Part shown: positions 45,309-55,846 of the stretch, piece by piece | How the letters are laid out: each line of letters starts with the position of its first letter | How positions within the stretch are numbered: the first letter of the stretch is position 1 | Source: Hahella chejuensis KCTC 2396 | Lineage (GTDB): Bacteria; Pseudomonadota; Gammaproteobacteria; Pseudomonadales; Oleiphilaceae | DNA length: 64,000 nucleotides | NCBI RefSeq assembly: GCF_000012985.1 | Contig: NC_007645.1 | Coordinates: forward strand, 7,119,001-7,183,000 | Reading direction: 5' to 3' | Translations under genes and position numbers: made by a program | The notes under the pieces: model-generated | What the model was told of the DNA's origin: nothing | The model's database searches: none | What the model saw: the letters and a program-made list of their open reading frames with translations, nothing else

Positions 45309-47299
45309 TGATTTTGAAAAGCCTCTACTTACAAAATTTTGGTGTTTTCCAAGGCAGTTTTGACGACAACCATGTCGACCTGGAACCACGAGTAAAGTAC
45401 AACCGCAAGCGGCCGATCATTCTTTTCGGTGGCCTGAATGGTGCTGGTAAAACAACAACGCTTACCGCTATAAGACTTGCACTCTATGGCAAGCAGAGTC
45501 TCGGACGTTCAGTGTCTGTTCAGATCTACCACCAATTTTTAGTTGATGCCATCCATAAACCTAAGGGAAAGGTTCTCGCACCTAATACTGCCGGCATAAA
45601 GCTAGACTTCAACTTTGGGCGCCAGGGTGAGGTCATCGACTACACCGTCGAGCGCGTCTGGACAGTGCGCGGCAAGAGCGTTTTTGAAAATGTCGAGATC
45701 TACCAGAACGACGAACACCTCAAAAGTCTTACTGACCATCAAAAGCAGGCCTTCCTCAATGAGCTGATTCCAATTGGTGTGGCAGATCTGTTTTTCTTCG
45801 ATGGAGAGAAGATCGCCGACCTCGCCGAAGATAACAACAACAGTGCATTGGCTGATGCCATCAATCGTCTTTTAGGCTTGGACATAATTGATCGGCTAAA
45901 GGCAGATCTTGGTGTTTACTTGCGTGATCGGAAACGAGATAAGCTACCCTCTGCCATTCAAAAGGAGATGGAAGCCCTCGAGAACAGCTACAAATCTCTT
46001 TACTCCAAATATCAGTCTCAACTAGCCGATATCGAAGCTCTAAGGATTGAATCGACCGAGCTCGAGACGACTAAAGAACGCTTGAACCAAATTATCAATG
46101 ATCTGGGAGGTGCCTGGGCCAGCAATAGACAAGAGGCCGAAACTAAAGAAAAAATGCTGAGAGCCAAGCGGAATGAATTACAAGTGCAAATCAGGAATTT
46201 GATTGCAGATGCGGCTCCTCTAGCATTGGCGACAAATCAAATAGCCGCTCTGCTAAAGCAGCTGACTGACGAACAACAGTCTAAACGCCAACTGGTTCTC
46301 CAGGTTGAGCTACGTAAGCAGCTAAACAAAATTCAGAGCGCACTAATCAAGTCACTCGGAAAAGAGCACAAAAAGGCCATTGAAACCTCTATTGAAGAAA
46401 GCTTACCCGCTGCGACCTCCATTGATACGAACATTATCCACGATATCTCTGATAGCGAATTCAACCGCCTGAATCACCTAATTACCAAAGTTGTGCCAGA
46501 ACAACAAGCCAAAGTGAAGGCGCTCTCTAGTGAACTTGAAGAAGTCGAAGAAGAACTAGCTCATGTTGGCCTCAATATTTCACGCGCTCCAGATGAGCGT
46601 CGGATTTCTAACTTTGTTTCCGAACTGGGCGAAATCGAAAACTCCCTTGGACAGCGCCAAGTTGAAATCAAACAAAGGACTGAAGCAGCCAAAGCCACTC
46701 TGCGCGAGGCCATGGATAGCTTGCGCAAACTTCGAGAAAAAGAGAAGGAGTTCGGTAACGTAACAAATCTGGATCAAGCGGTCACTTTAGCTGACCGTAC
46801 TCGAGGACTATTGGAAAGCTTCTCCAGCAAAAGTCGCGAAACCAGGATCAATACCCTTGAGCAAGAGTTTATTAAATCTTTTGCCAAACTAGCCCGTAAA
46901 GACGATCTGATGATTACCGCTAAAATTGACCCCGAAACCTTCAGCGTCTCGCTAATCGACGGTACAGGTCATATCATCGATAAGAAGAAACTATCCGCAG
47001 GTGAGAAGCAGATCTACGCTATTGCCATGCTGGAAGCCCTTGGACGGACCTCTGGTCGCAACCTGCCAATCATTATTGATACGCCACTGGGCCGACTAGA
47101 CTCCCACCACCGCGAGAATCTGGTTAAAAACTACTTCCCAACCGCAAGTCATCAAGTATTAATCTTATCGACGGATACCGAAGTCGATGAAGACTTCTAT
47201 AAAGAACTGTCGCCAGAGATATCGCACGCTTTCGAGGTCGCTTACGACCCAGAAGCTGGAAGTTCCGTATACTACGAAGGCTACTTCTGGCGTCACTGA
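45308..47299 (+). CDS. dndD: DNA sulphur modification protein DndD (SMC-like ATPase)
   Basis: This 663-residue ATPase of the SMC/RecF class is thought to open or nick-proof DNA for DndC. The Walker A is 'FGGLNGAGKTTTLTAIRLAL', the ABC signature is 'KKLSAGEKQIYAIAMLEAL' and the Walker B/D-loop is 'IIIDTPLGRLDSHHRENLV'. A central coiled coil spans about residues 210-510 ('EMEALENSYKSLYSKYQSQL', 'ELEEVEEELAHVG'). All ATPase motifs are intact. It starts at the last base of the dndC stop codon, and dndE follows 18 bases after its own stop. Confidence 0.95.
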   Translation: MILKSLYLQNFGVFQGSFDDNHVDLEPRVKYNRKRPIILFGGLNGAGKTTTLTAIRLALYGKQSLGRSVSVQIYHQFLVDAIHKPKGKVLAPNTAGIKLDFNFGRQGEVIDYTVERVWTVRGKSVFENVEIYQNDEHLKSLTDHQKQAFLNELIPIGVADLFFFDGEKIADLAEDNNNSALADAINRLLGLDIIDRLKADLGVYLRDRKRDKLPSAIQKEMEALENSYKSLYSKYQSQLADIEALRIESTELETTKERLNQIINDLGGAWASNRQEAETKEKMLRAKRNELQVQIRNLIADAAPLALATNQIAALLKQLTDEQQSKRQLVLQVELRKQLNKIQSALIKSLGKEHKKAIETSIEESLPAATSIDTNIIHDISDSEFNRLNHLITKVVPEQQAKVKALSSELEEVEEELAHVGLNISRAPDERRISNFVSELGEIENSLGQRQVEIKQRTEAAKATLREAMDSLRKLREKEKEFGNVTNLDQAVTLADRTRGLLESFSSKSRETRINTLEQEFIKSFAKLARKDDLMITAKIDPETFSVSLIDGTGHIIDKKKLSAGEKQIYAIAMLEALGRTSGRNLPIIIDTPLGRLDSHHRENLVKNYFPTASHQVLILSTDTEVDEDFYKELSPEISHAFEVAYDPEAGSSVYYEGYFWRH

Positions 47300-47317
47300 G
47301 CCAGAAAAATTCGAGAG

Positions 47318-47686
47318 ATGGGAAAGCAACATAACATTACGAGAAATACCATGCTGCCACAAAAAATGAAAATCTCAGAAAAGGCCTTTACCTCACTACG
47401 CCGGCTGCAGAATAACACAGGTTTAACAGTGAATATCGGTGCTCGCCTGGCGTTCTTTGCTTCGATTGAACGTGGCTTCACATGGAATGGCGATGACATC
47501 CAACTTACGCAACGTGAACTGGATAAGTATAGTTGGCTGGGTGACCACGGCGATATTATTGAGATGCTACTGAAACAGAAATACCCAAACCTTGACAACA
47601 AAGACTACTACAAGGCTTGGGCCATCCATGTGGATGATGGTGCAATAGTGATAGAGAACAAAAGCTCATTAGAGAGCTTGATGTAG
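47318..47686 (+). CDS. dndE: DNA sulphur modification protein DndE
   Basis: This 122-residue small protein matches DndE by its conserved block 'LRRLQNNTGLTVNIGARLAF' followed by 'FASIERGF'. DndE forms a tetramer that binds nicked double-stranded DNA and completes the modification complex with DndC and DndD. It is the last gene of the operon and faces dptH across a gap of 231 bases. ATG 47318 (MGKQHNITRN) and a second in-frame ATG at 47351 are both possible starts; the first gives the longer product. Confidence 0.9.
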   Translation: MGKQHNITRNTMLPQKMKISEKAFTSLRRLQNNTGLTVNIGARLAFFASIERGFTWNGDDIQLTQRELDKYSWLGDHGDIIEMLLKQKYPNLDNKDYYKAWAIHVDDGAIVIENKSSLESLM

Positions 47687-47917
47687 CTAAGTATCTAAAT
47701 AAAATTAATCTGGAATAGTTTCAATTTGATCTGACACTTCTTCTTTAAAAAGAGAGGGTTGAATCGCCCCGGTTTTGATGGAGGTTACTGTCAGATCAGA
47801 TCTGAACTTCTACAAATTACACCATCACACTTTATTCAAGCACATAAATATAAACTCAAATGTCACAACACAAAGACTGTCATCTAGACCTGACAAAAGA
47901 AAAAACGTCTCAAGGTG
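47687..47917. other. Convergent gap between dndE and dptH, IS3-like end
   Basis: No gene. A 9-base inverted pair, GATCTGACA (47728-47736) and TGTCAGATC (47789-47797), encloses 'TTGAATCGCCCCGG', which resembles terminal sequence of IS3-family elements. It may be an IS scar. Otherwise AT-rich. Confidence 0.4.
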
Positions 47918-50900
47918 TTAAGGCAGCTCCCAAAACGCCAAATCCTTAAGTTTGGCCACTTTCTTCTTGCCATCCACAAACAAGCTATAATGTTTCTCGA
48001 GTTTGCGAATCTGTCCCATAAAATACTCTTCATCATTCTTGGTCTGGGTATTGAAGATCGCTTTGATCTCCTGCGACTTGATGTTCGCCACTTGGTGAAT
48101 TACCCACGACAAAATCAGAGTCGAATAGTCGTTATCCCCAGTCTTGAAGTGGGTCAACTCTTGCGTTGACAGAATCGTACCCACCCCGAACTCACGTCCT
48201 TCTTTCAGAATCTTTTTCAAACTCTCGAAATCTTGTGACATAAAATTGTCGGCCTCATCGACCAAAATCATCTTAGAGATCTGGCGGAAATCGCCTTCCA
48301 GCTTCGAGCTGCCCTGCTGATGCATCTGTGTATAAAAGAGGTCTAACGTAAGAGCGACCACCAAATTCTGAATACTTGGGTCGTACCCTGACAGGTTGAT
48401 AACAGTTACACCGTCTACCAAATCATATAATGACTTTGTCTTACTACTGTCAGGTTCAAATATTTCAAAGCTGATAAGGTCATCGAGTGCTGCATATAAC
48501 GAATCCTGCTCGATCTTGTCTTGTGCCTGGAACTCTGCCCAAACATCTGCCAAAGTCGGCGGCAGCCGCCCCCAGGTATTTTTATCGTGAGATCTGATAC
48601 CTGCCGCTTCGTAGGCATCTATAACCAGTGTTCGGACTTTGTTCTGCTGCTTGGTACCTAGCCCGAATGCTTTAGCTGTCGTTGTCTTAAACAAGTTGGC
48701 TGTATGCATCGGCTGCATTGGCCTGTCACCAAAAATAGCCAATGGGTTAAACGGCAAACGGAACAGGTCGAAAACCTTAGCACCCGTTGCTTCGACAAAA
48801 TCTGGTTTTACGTAATCCGCCTTATAATCGAAGATCAGGATACCAATGGGCAAGCCGCCTACATTGTTATGCTGATTACGCACCAATTGAGTGATTATTG
48901 ACTTGGTAAACTGGGTTTTACCGGTTCCCATGGTACCGATAATGCCGGTATTGGTATTAAACAGCTTTTCGGTATTTGTAGGCTCCCATAGTACTGGCTG
49001 AGTAGTGGATATATCAGTACCGAATTGAATGACCAGTGGTTCTATCGGCCCAGGTGGCTCTATTAACGTATTAGGCACGTATTCAGTATGTGTAGCTGGA
49101 GGTTCTGCTACATCACCCAGAATATACTTATCCGGCACGGCTAGTAGGCGACCAGCCAGAAGCTCCTCTTTCAACCTTTCGTATGGCTGATGCACTAAGC
49201 TCGCGAGCTTGCTCATTGGGATATCAACTTCAAGGATCCCGTCGATCTCTTCGTAACGCTCGGTGACACAAGAATCTGTATTCAGATGCGCTACGACTAT
49301 TCCCGCAGGGTAGCTTTTCAGCTGAGCTAATTCGTAAGTGCCTTCTAGCCACTCTTCCCTTGCGGATAACAATGAGTCAAAGTAGCCATCGCTGAATACT
49401 TTATAGAGCTGATACTTCTCCACTTGCAGGAGTACCTGCCGTATAAACAAACCACGATACAACCGGCCTGCTAGGTTTTTCTGTCCGAGCAACCCTTCCA
49501 TATACTCTTTCAGCTCACGAGTCTGGTTTCGGGCTTTTTCAAAGTTCGGGCGTGCACCCGCTTTAGACTCGACCGGCAGCAGGTATAACTTACCGTCTTT
49601 AAAGCCAGCAAACAGAACATCGTCAGAAATCGCGCCCTGTTTAATACCGAAATTATGCCGGGAGAAGTCTGAGTCGCTCATTGCCAGGCCAATATTACCT
49701 GCAACCCGGATCATCTCGGCTACTGACAATGGTGCCCAGCAGATATCGGACTGGGACAGCATCGCAGAAACAGCTTTGTACGAAGCAATAACGCCTTCTT
49801 TACCGAGCTTCTCTTTGTCTAGATCGTTCACCATTTGCAAGAGCCACTCACCGTTGAAGGCGTTGAATTCACGAATCAGGCTCTCACCCGACGCGCCAAG
49901 CACACTGCGATACAGCTGTGATTGCTTAGTTACGGTAATAGCGTCATACCCAGCTGAACTGGTGTATTGATCTGAGTAATGAATCAAGATGACATCTTCT
50001 GTATTAGAGAAGAAGTCCAAGGTCACTTTAGGATCAACGATAGTGACCCACACGGAGCTATCGTACGATTTGTCCAGGAGTCGTTTAACAGAGTCACTAA
50101 CCGCAAGGCTTATGGCTGAGTGCTCGTGAAAGGAATCGCTACTCAAGTGCGAAGGTCGCCACATCGCCCCAAATATCCGCGCAATCTTGAGATGGGGCTT
50201 GTTTGAATAATCAACCCCCTTCAGACCAAACGCGGTAAAGTAAGCATCGTTCTCGCTTCTGGATGATTCACCATTCAACAAGCCCCCACATGCAACGCCA
50301 GAAAGGTGCTCATCGATATTGTTATCACGTGCGTCCACAACCTGATTGTTCTTAAAGAATGTGAGATGTGCGTAGACTTGCTGCTCACTCTTACCATTGG
50401 GAAACTTGCTGAAGGTCAGGCGGGTACGTAGGACGTCGACAATAGTATCGGTATTGCGCTTGGCCTTACCTTTATCGAGATCGTATCTGTCTTTGATATC
50501 GTCATAGGTCGCCATCTCGGCGAAGAGATCGAATTCTGTTTCGATCTCTTCGTCGTCATACAGGTTTACATGAATGTAACGACCTTCTTCCAGGTGCTCC
50601 ATGTAGTAGGCCAGAAGGCCCCGAAATAGCTCGTGATTCTCAGCATTGTTAACAGAATTAATGAGTATCGGCGCTGAAGACACGGTATCGAAAAGTCGCG
50701 AGAAGGTCTCCGTAAACTCTTCGATTTTATGTCGTACTAATTTGCTGATGTAATCAAAGCTACTGTCTTCACGAGGTACTATTTCTAGCCAGAACGCATT
50801 TTCATCAACTGATTGCGTGTAGCTGTATTTCTGCTCTTTATCAAACAGATGCGGGATCAAACCACGAGGGTTAAGCCGTTTGAGAGTCACATCAGGAAGG

Positions 50901-52960
50901 GAGCGGAAGCTGAATTCATCACCGTCGGCCTGTATACTCTCAATGAGGTAGAGATAATAAGACAGTATCAGGGGATGGAACGGAGTCAGATAGTTCTTAA
51001 CTCGATTATCTTCAGTATCACGAATACTCGCAGTCCCCAGCCTCATCACAAACTTAGTACAGGGCGATAAGGTCTTGCCCCGCTCGACTGATTCAAGATA
51101 TGCGAGATAATTCTCCACGTAATTCCTGGCAAGCCCGACAAGCGTGGGGCCCCAGCCTTCGAGTGAAGGCAATGTACGGCGGCTAGCTGCTTTAAAGTGC
51201 TGGAGAAACGCTATGTAGCTCTGGTGCAGATTTTTAAGTTCAGGGAATTCTGTCAATCCAGAAGCTGGTAAACCTTTCTCTTGGGATGCATCCCAGAAAA
51301 CTAATTCTGATGCGATGATTTCCCACTCAGCATCGAGAAGCTGTTTTCTCAAGAATAATTGCATGACCTCCTGATTTTCTACGACAACTATACCTTTCGA
51401 CTCTTTATAGACACCATAGTAACCATCATCGAACATATAACGTGTGCGACTTGTATCCATAAGGAGCGGTAGCGTAAGCGACTCTTTTGCCGATTCTCCT
51501 TCTATTTGTATAGGAAGTTCAGTCTCTCCATTTTTCAGAATGAATCGGACCTCATCAGATTCATCGTAGATCTGCTGATAATCGAGGTTTCCAATTTCAT
51601 TAACATCGATAATTTCATCGTTATCTTTCAATGTAATCGATGTGTCTAAGTTGGGGTTGGTCTCCAATATTTGGACGTCTGACTGAATAATGAGTGATTG
51701 GCCACGACCAGTCGCTTTAATCAGATATTTGTTAATAATATCGTCGAAGCAGAACTTCCCCTCCGGCAGCACAAGGCATTGGAATTTGAACAGCTCGCTG
51801 GAAATCTCTCGCCTTGTCCTTACAGAGAAGAATAACGGTTCCAGGGTCAGCTCACCTGTAATCGTAAGGGTTGTATTGTTACCACGGGGTTTGTGGCTTA
51901 GCTCTAACAGCTTGGCAGCCTTCCTAGGTTGTATCTCGAACTCGCTCTTTTCGGTTCTAGCACCCGTAAACCTAAGATTAATCTGGAAGGTACTTTGATC
52001 TGTAGGAACCTCCAAGAGGATGTTCTGATCACGCTGTCCGGCTGCAGTTTCTTTCTTACTTCGGCGCTGAAGGTTTCCGCTAGCAGTATCAACATCGATA
52101 AATTCTAATGCTTGTTTTTTCTGCTTTTGGATTTCAGTGATAAACTCATCATAGGTTCGATTCTTCCAGTCATCACTGTCTATAAAGTTATCCTTTACGA
52201 ACTTTCCACCAAACTTGCTTAAGCGATCTTCCAACTCGGTTGGATAATGCTCAAGTTCAAATTCGATTTCAGACCTGAGTTTCCTGTTTTCTTCCAATCG
52301 CCGTTCAATCTGTCGCTGATTCGGAGCGGTCGTTGCGCCTCCCCATAAACCCGTGAGGTGTGGGTCGTTAAACAACCCTAACTCATCAAATCGAAGATCT
52401 CCGTCAATGATAGACTCGTAAAGACTGCGATAACCGAAAATACTGGAGCCATCAGACGCGACAATTTTGGCTTGCAAATCGAGCAGACACTTGGACGTTT
52501 GTCTGTTGGTCATGCTGTCGTCAATCAGACCTTCAAGAAGTTCTCTGATCTTAGAAACTGACCAAATGGCTCCTGTTTGTGCCAGGTCGAATGTACTGTT
52601 CGTAATAGTATCGAGCGTACTGTTGTGCACCATGATCAGAGCGCAATCATCATCTACGACACCATCTCTGAGCTTCGCTAAATAATTGTCTGTATAACAA
52701 CCATACTCTACTTTTCTTTCCTCTGCATGCCCAGCGATTAACACCTGGATGCCGTTTACGTTCAGATAACTGAGTGGTGTCTCTTCGTCTTGGACGGAAC
52801 CATCGGAGGCGTCACGCAATGCAGCCAGTAAGCGCACGGTGTTAACTGGGTCTGTTGATCGAAACTGAAAACGATCACCGGGTTTGAGTCTTTCCGCCAA
52901 CCAAGTTTTCAAGTGGTTTACGAGAAAACCTTCAAATTGTTTTTCGGACATATACTGCAT
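47918..52960 (-). CDS. dptH: Phosphorothioation-dependent restriction protein DptH (HerA-like ATPase)
   Basis: This roughly 1680-residue protein is the largest component of the DptFGH restriction complex, which damages DNA lacking phosphorothioate marks. A HerA/FtsK-like ATPase sits near the C-terminus: Walker A 'GIIGTMGTGKTQFTKSIITQ' and Walker B 'ISKMILVDEADNFM', plus an arginine-finger-like tail. The first 1250 residues are the long variable part typical of this family and hold no clear domain. The frame is open to a GTG at 52966; I prefer ATG 52960 (MQYMSEKQFEGF), while 52951 is also possible. It overlaps the end of dptG by about 29 bases, so it is co-translated, and it is the last gene of the leftward dptFGH operon. 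Confidence 0.92.
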   Translation of the reverse strand: MQYMSEKQFEGFLVNHLKTWLAERLKPGDRFQFRSTDPVNTVRLLAALRDASDGSVQDEETPLSYLNVNGIQVLIAGHAEERKVEYGCYTDNYLAKLRDGVVDDDCALIMVHNSTLDTITNSTFDLAQTGAIWSVSKIRELLEGLIDDSMTNRQTSKCLLDLQAKIVASDGSSIFGYRSLYESIIDGDLRFDELGLFNDPHLTGLWGGATTAPNQRQIERRLEENRKLRSEIEFELEHYPTELEDRLSKFGGKFVKDNFIDSDDWKNRTYDEFITEIQKQKKQALEFIDVDTASGNLQRRSKKETAAGQRDQNILLEVPTDQSTFQINLRFTGARTEKSEFEIQPRKAAKLLELSHKPRGNNTTLTITGELTLEPLFFSVRTRREISSELFKFQCLVLPEGKFCFDDIINKYLIKATGRGQSLIIQSDVQILETNPNLDTSITLKDNDEIIDVNEIGNLDYQQIYDESDEVRFILKNGETELPIQIEGESAKESLTLPLLMDTSRTRYMFDDGYYGVYKESKGIVVVENQEVMQLFLRKQLLDAEWEIIASELVFWDASQEKGLPASGLTEFPELKNLHQSYIAFLQHFKAASRRTLPSLEGWGPTLVGLARNYVENYLAYLESVERGKTLSPCTKFVMRLGTASIRDTEDNRVKNYLTPFHPLILSYYLYLIESIQADGDEFSFRSLPDVTLKRLNPRGLIPHLFDKEQKYSYTQSVDENAFWLEIVPREDSSFDYISKLVRHKIEEFTETFSRLFDTVSSAPILINSVNNAENHELFRGLLAYYMEHLEEGRYIHVNLYDDEEIETEFDLFAEMATYDDIKDRYDLDKGKAKRNTDTIVDVLRTRLTFSKFPNGKSEQQVYAHLTFFKNNQVVDARDNNIDEHLSGVACGGLLNGESSRSENDAYFTAFGLKGVDYSNKPHLKIARIFGAMWRPSHLSSDSFHEHSAISLAVSDSVKRLLDKSYDSSVWVTIVDPKVTLDFFSNTEDVILIHYSDQYTSSAGYDAITVTKQSQLYRSVLGASGESLIREFNAFNGEWLLQMVNDLDKEKLGKEGVIASYKAVSAMLSQSDICWAPLSVAEMIRVAGNIGLAMSDSDFSRHNFGIKQGAISDDVLFAGFKDGKLYLLPVESKAGARPNFEKARNQTRELKEYMEGLLGQKNLAGRLYRGLFIRQVLLQVEKYQLYKVFSDGYFDSLLSAREEWLEGTYELAQLKSYPAGIVVAHLNTDSCVTERYEEIDGILEVDIPMSKLASLVHQPYERLKEELLAGRLLAVPDKYILGDVAEPPATHTEYVPNTLIEPPGPIEPLVIQFGTDISTTQPVLWEPTNTEKLFNTNTGIIGTMGTGKTQFTKSIITQLVRNQHNNVGGLPIGILIFDYKADYVKPDFVEATGAKVFDLFRLPFNPLAIFGDRPMQPMHTANLFKTTTAKAFGLGTKQQNKVRTLVIDAYEAAGIRSHDKNTWGRLPPTLADVWAEFQAQDKIEQDSLYAALDDLISFEIFEPDSSKTKSLYDLVDGVTVINLSGYDPSIQNLVVALTLDLFYTQMHQQGSSKLEGDFRQISKMILVDEADNFMSQDFESLKKILKEGREFGVGTILSTQELTHFKTGDNDYSTLILSWVIHQVANIKSQEIKAIFNTQTKNDEEYFMGQIRKLEKHYSLFVDGKKKVAKLKDLAFWELP

Positions 52961-54278
52961 CCCCACTGTCGCTCATCCGCTCGAGATTTCCTACTCGCTC
53001 GTAAAATTCTATTAATGCTTGTTGAGACTGCTGATCAAACCAGACACCTCGGCGCTTAAACTCTTCAATTAACTGCTGATACTGAAGCTTTTCCTTGTTC
53101 CCCACGGCCAAATTTGTCAGTAGTAACAGGTAGTCCTGATTCATAATCAATACTCGTCCGCCACGCTTACGGTTCTGGATAAAATGGCGAGCCACTTCAG
53201 TTTCGAATGAAGCAACTACTTTTCTGTTTACCGTTAATTGACTAGAACGTGCTTGGCTAAATATTTCTGTCGCTGTTGAGACTATGGCCTTGAATACATC
53301 TTCCGGCGTGCTCAGTTCACCACCCCAGGGTTCCCGCCCTCGAGTCGTGCGATAGCTTTCAAGAAAACACTTTAATCCCTGGTGGAGTTCATACTTCTCT
53401 TCATCTGGCAGCTTTTCAATATATTGAAAATGCTTCCATAACGGAAAACGAGTTGCTTCCTTGTTATCCGGTTGATTGAGGTACTCAAGCGCAGACAAAA
53501 CAGGGAAAAGGTCTCCTACGTAACCGAGAAGAGCGTTCAAAGCCTCACGAACGTAGGTGCGCTCGCTACTGGCTCGCTCAGTATCCATGATGAAATATAG
53601 TGGCTTGCTGGTGGGCTCAGTGCGCCAGCTATGAAGATTCATCGCCAATTGGGCGCTATACAGAAAATTGTATAAACCTACAAAAGCCTTCAGATTCTGC
53701 ATCATGTAACCTGGGTAGCTACACAGCAGAGACAAGTCTTCAGCGAAAACTTCGCCCATAAATGGTAGATAGTCTTCCGTTGCATCCGGCGGAGATAGCT
53801 CACTAACACAGGATTGGAACTCGTCGAGTAGCTCGGCTTCAAGAAAGTTCATATTTTCAGAAGAGACAGGTGCTACCTCTGGCCTGGAAAGGAGCATGTT
53901 GCCTAATACAGTACCTACATGCCGGGTATTCCCTGACGATGCACTACCCGCCTTGAACAACATGAACTCGGGCGAAACCTGGAAGAGGCCTTTGGCATCA
54001 TCATCGAAGTACATATGCTGCAACACGCTTTCAAACTCTTCATCTGCGATCTTCTTTGATAATCTCGTCATGCTCGCTTCAGTGAACTTACCAAGTGAGG
54101 TCCCTTTCTTTAACGATTTGCGCCAAGCAATAGAAAGCAACTCACCGGCAACCGCCATAACGTCGGGATCACTAATCTTCTCTCCACGTTGCTGACGAAA
54201 CGTCAGGAAATGATTCACGAAATTTCGGTCTTTAATCTCTACAGAAGCTGCCGCCTGTAAATTTTCCTTCAAACTCAT
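52932..54278 (-). CDS. dptG: Phosphorothioation-dependent restriction protein DptG
   Basis: This 448-residue protein is the middle component of the DptFGH complex. It lacks a P-loop and has no recognisable enzymatic motif, as is usual for DptG, and is mostly helical ('EYLNQPDNKEATRFPLWKHF', 'LLLLTNLAVGNKEKLQYQQL'). Assignment rests mainly on its fixed position between dptF and dptH and on length. Its ATG (54278) lies at the last base of the dptF stop, and its 3' end overlaps dptH. Without a search, an alternative assignment cannot be excluded, but the order F-G-H and all overlaps match known systems. Confidence 0.85.
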   Translation of the reverse strand: MSLKENLQAAASVEIKDRNFVNHFLTFRQQRGEKISDPDVMAVAGELLSIAWRKSLKKGTSLGKFTEASMTRLSKKIADEEFESVLQHMYFDDDAKGLFQVSPEFMLFKAGSASSGNTRHVGTVLGNMLLSRPEVAPVSSENMNFLEAELLDEFQSCVSELSPPDATEDYLPFMGEVFAEDLSLLCSYPGYMMQNLKAFVGLYNFLYSAQLAMNLHSWRTEPTSKPLYFIMDTERASSERTYVREALNALLGYVGDLFPVLSALEYLNQPDNKEATRFPLWKHFQYIEKLPDEEKYELHQGLKCFLESYRTTRGREPWGGELSTPEDVFKAIVSTATEIFSQARSSQLTVNRKVVASFETEVARHFIQNRKRGGRVLIMNQDYLLLLTNLAVGNKEKLQYQQLIEEFKRRGVWFDQQSQQALIEFYERVGNLERMSDSGDAVYVRKTI

Positions 54279-55846
54279 TAGTAGGTCTCCGCTACAAATT
54301 CATCATCTTCAAACTGCAGAGACCAGTCACCGCCATCTTTGTGAAAGTATAAAGCTTTACTTTTTGAAGCGATTTTGGTTATTTTTTCGACGACCTCTTC
54401 AAGAATAACCACTGTATTTTTATCATGCCTATTAGGCCTGTAACCTGCCAAGATTCGTTCAGTCAGCTCCAGAAATGAGACCGTTATAGGAAATGGCTCT
54501 ATAGATTTATCTTCAACTTTGAGAGCAGCTTTAAAACAATGTATCTGACCAGAGTTTGACTCTTCGAGCGCTTTGGAATCCATACCGATACTCACTGTTG
54601 CCGATATCGTTACTCCGTTCCGTTCAGCGAGATAAAGACCATCGCCAACCAGTTTTGGAACTAGCCGGTTCGCAAATTTAGTAAGGCTTGCGATAAGTGT
54701 TTTATTGTAAAACCCTCTTAGCTTTTTCTTGTCCGATAATGAATGATGTAACTGCCAGATATTGATGTAGTCTTCGAAAATAATATTCTCGAAGTCTAAG
54801 GAGAACTTCTGATGATAATTATTTCCTAAATCAATGTACCGAAGAAGATAGAATGCTCTTATCCAACTTCTAGGCGACATTTCTACAGCGCCATAACGCG
54901 CCTGATACTCGATTTTGAAATATTCAAATTCCCTATCACTAATATTGAGCGAACGCTGTACAACAAATTCATCTATTTTCTGGGTACGCCGCAAACACGG
55001 ATCAAGATGGGACAAGCTTTCAGACAGCTCACCAGAGCTGGAAGAAAATAGATTATCAAACAGTATTGAATCGCCAGCAATTAGATTATGAATAAAATCC
55101 ATAATGGCGCGCGCGGAAAAAAATTGGTCGTACTTTAAACGAACATAAAGCAATGTTTTTACTATAAGTTTTTGGACACTCTCTTCCTGAAGTATCCGGT
55201 AGTTCTGATACTCGAGTTTGTGATGATTTTTCTCATCACAAAGGTAAGCGGCGTATAAAGGATTTTCACTGCTACTAGCGGTGACCTTGGCCAGAAGCTT
55301 GGAAATGAAATCTGACCCTACCTTGCCTTCTTCCAAACTGAACTTCGGATAGTCCTCAAAACTCAGAAAACGATAACGGCCCACATCACGATCACCTTTA
55401 ATAAACCTACCTATTGCCTCCTTGATTGCGGCATGACGGTCAGCGCCAGTATTTTGGAAGTTGAACATCATTCCGATATTAATACCTACTATAAGGGGCT
55501 TATTGGAGGCATTGTGTTCATCGAATAGTTGATCAAGTGCTTCTACTGCATTTTGATCCGGTTTAAAGCTGTGTGTTGCATCAAGGTAGAAACGGTTATC
55601 CACGGAGAATTTATCGTAGTGGCGACGTAATATCTCCGATTTTCCATCACCGCTAGAGCCGCATAAAAATAATATTGTACCTATGGGTAAGCGCTGGTTT
55701 AGTGCATCTACAAATCGCGTTTCTATCTCAGTTTTTACATATAGATAGGAGCGTAATGCCTCAATGTCGGGAGAATGTTTTTTGAGCGTGGATACTGCTT
55801 GGGCAGAAGACTTTGCCAGTGTTCCTAAGAGAGCATGAAAATTCAT
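54278..55846 (-). CDS. dptF: Phosphorothioation-dependent restriction protein DptF (P-loop ATPase)
   Basis: This protein of about 522 residues is the first gene of the restriction operon. A P-loop 'ILFLCGSSGDGKSEILRRHY' is near residue 70, followed by a Walker-B-like 'KPLIVGINIGMMFNF', so it is an ATPase of the STAND/AAA type seen in DptF. I chose ATG 55846 (MNFHALLGTLAKSSAQ) because upstream in-frame residues look random; the frame is open to 55876. It overlaps dptG at a shared base. The region upstream (55847-56116) should hold the promoter that drives dptFGH away from the IS5 remnant. Confidence 0.92.
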   Translation of the reverse strand: MNFHALLGTLAKSSAQAVSTLKKHSPDIEALRSYLYVKTEIETRFVDALNQRLPIGTILFLCGSSGDGKSEILRRHYDKFSVDNRFYLDATHSFKPDQNAVEALDQLFDEHNASNKPLIVGINIGMMFNFQNTGADRHAAIKEAIGRFIKGDRDVGRYRFLSFEDYPKFSLEEGKVGSDFISKLLAKVTASSSENPLYAAYLCDEKNHHKLEYQNYRILQEESVQKLIVKTLLYVRLKYDQFFSARAIMDFIHNLIAGDSILFDNLFSSSSGELSESLSHLDPCLRRTQKIDEFVVQRSLNISDREFEYFKIEYQARYGAVEMSPRSWIRAFYLLRYIDLGNNYHQKFSLDFENIIFEDYINIWQLHHSLSDKKKLRGFYNKTLIASLTKFANRLVPKLVGDGLYLAERNGVTISATVSIGMDSKALEESNSGQIHCFKAALKVEDKSIEPFPITVSFLELTERILAGYRPNRHDKNTVVILEEVVEKITKIASKSKALYFHKDGGDWSLQFEDDEFVAETY

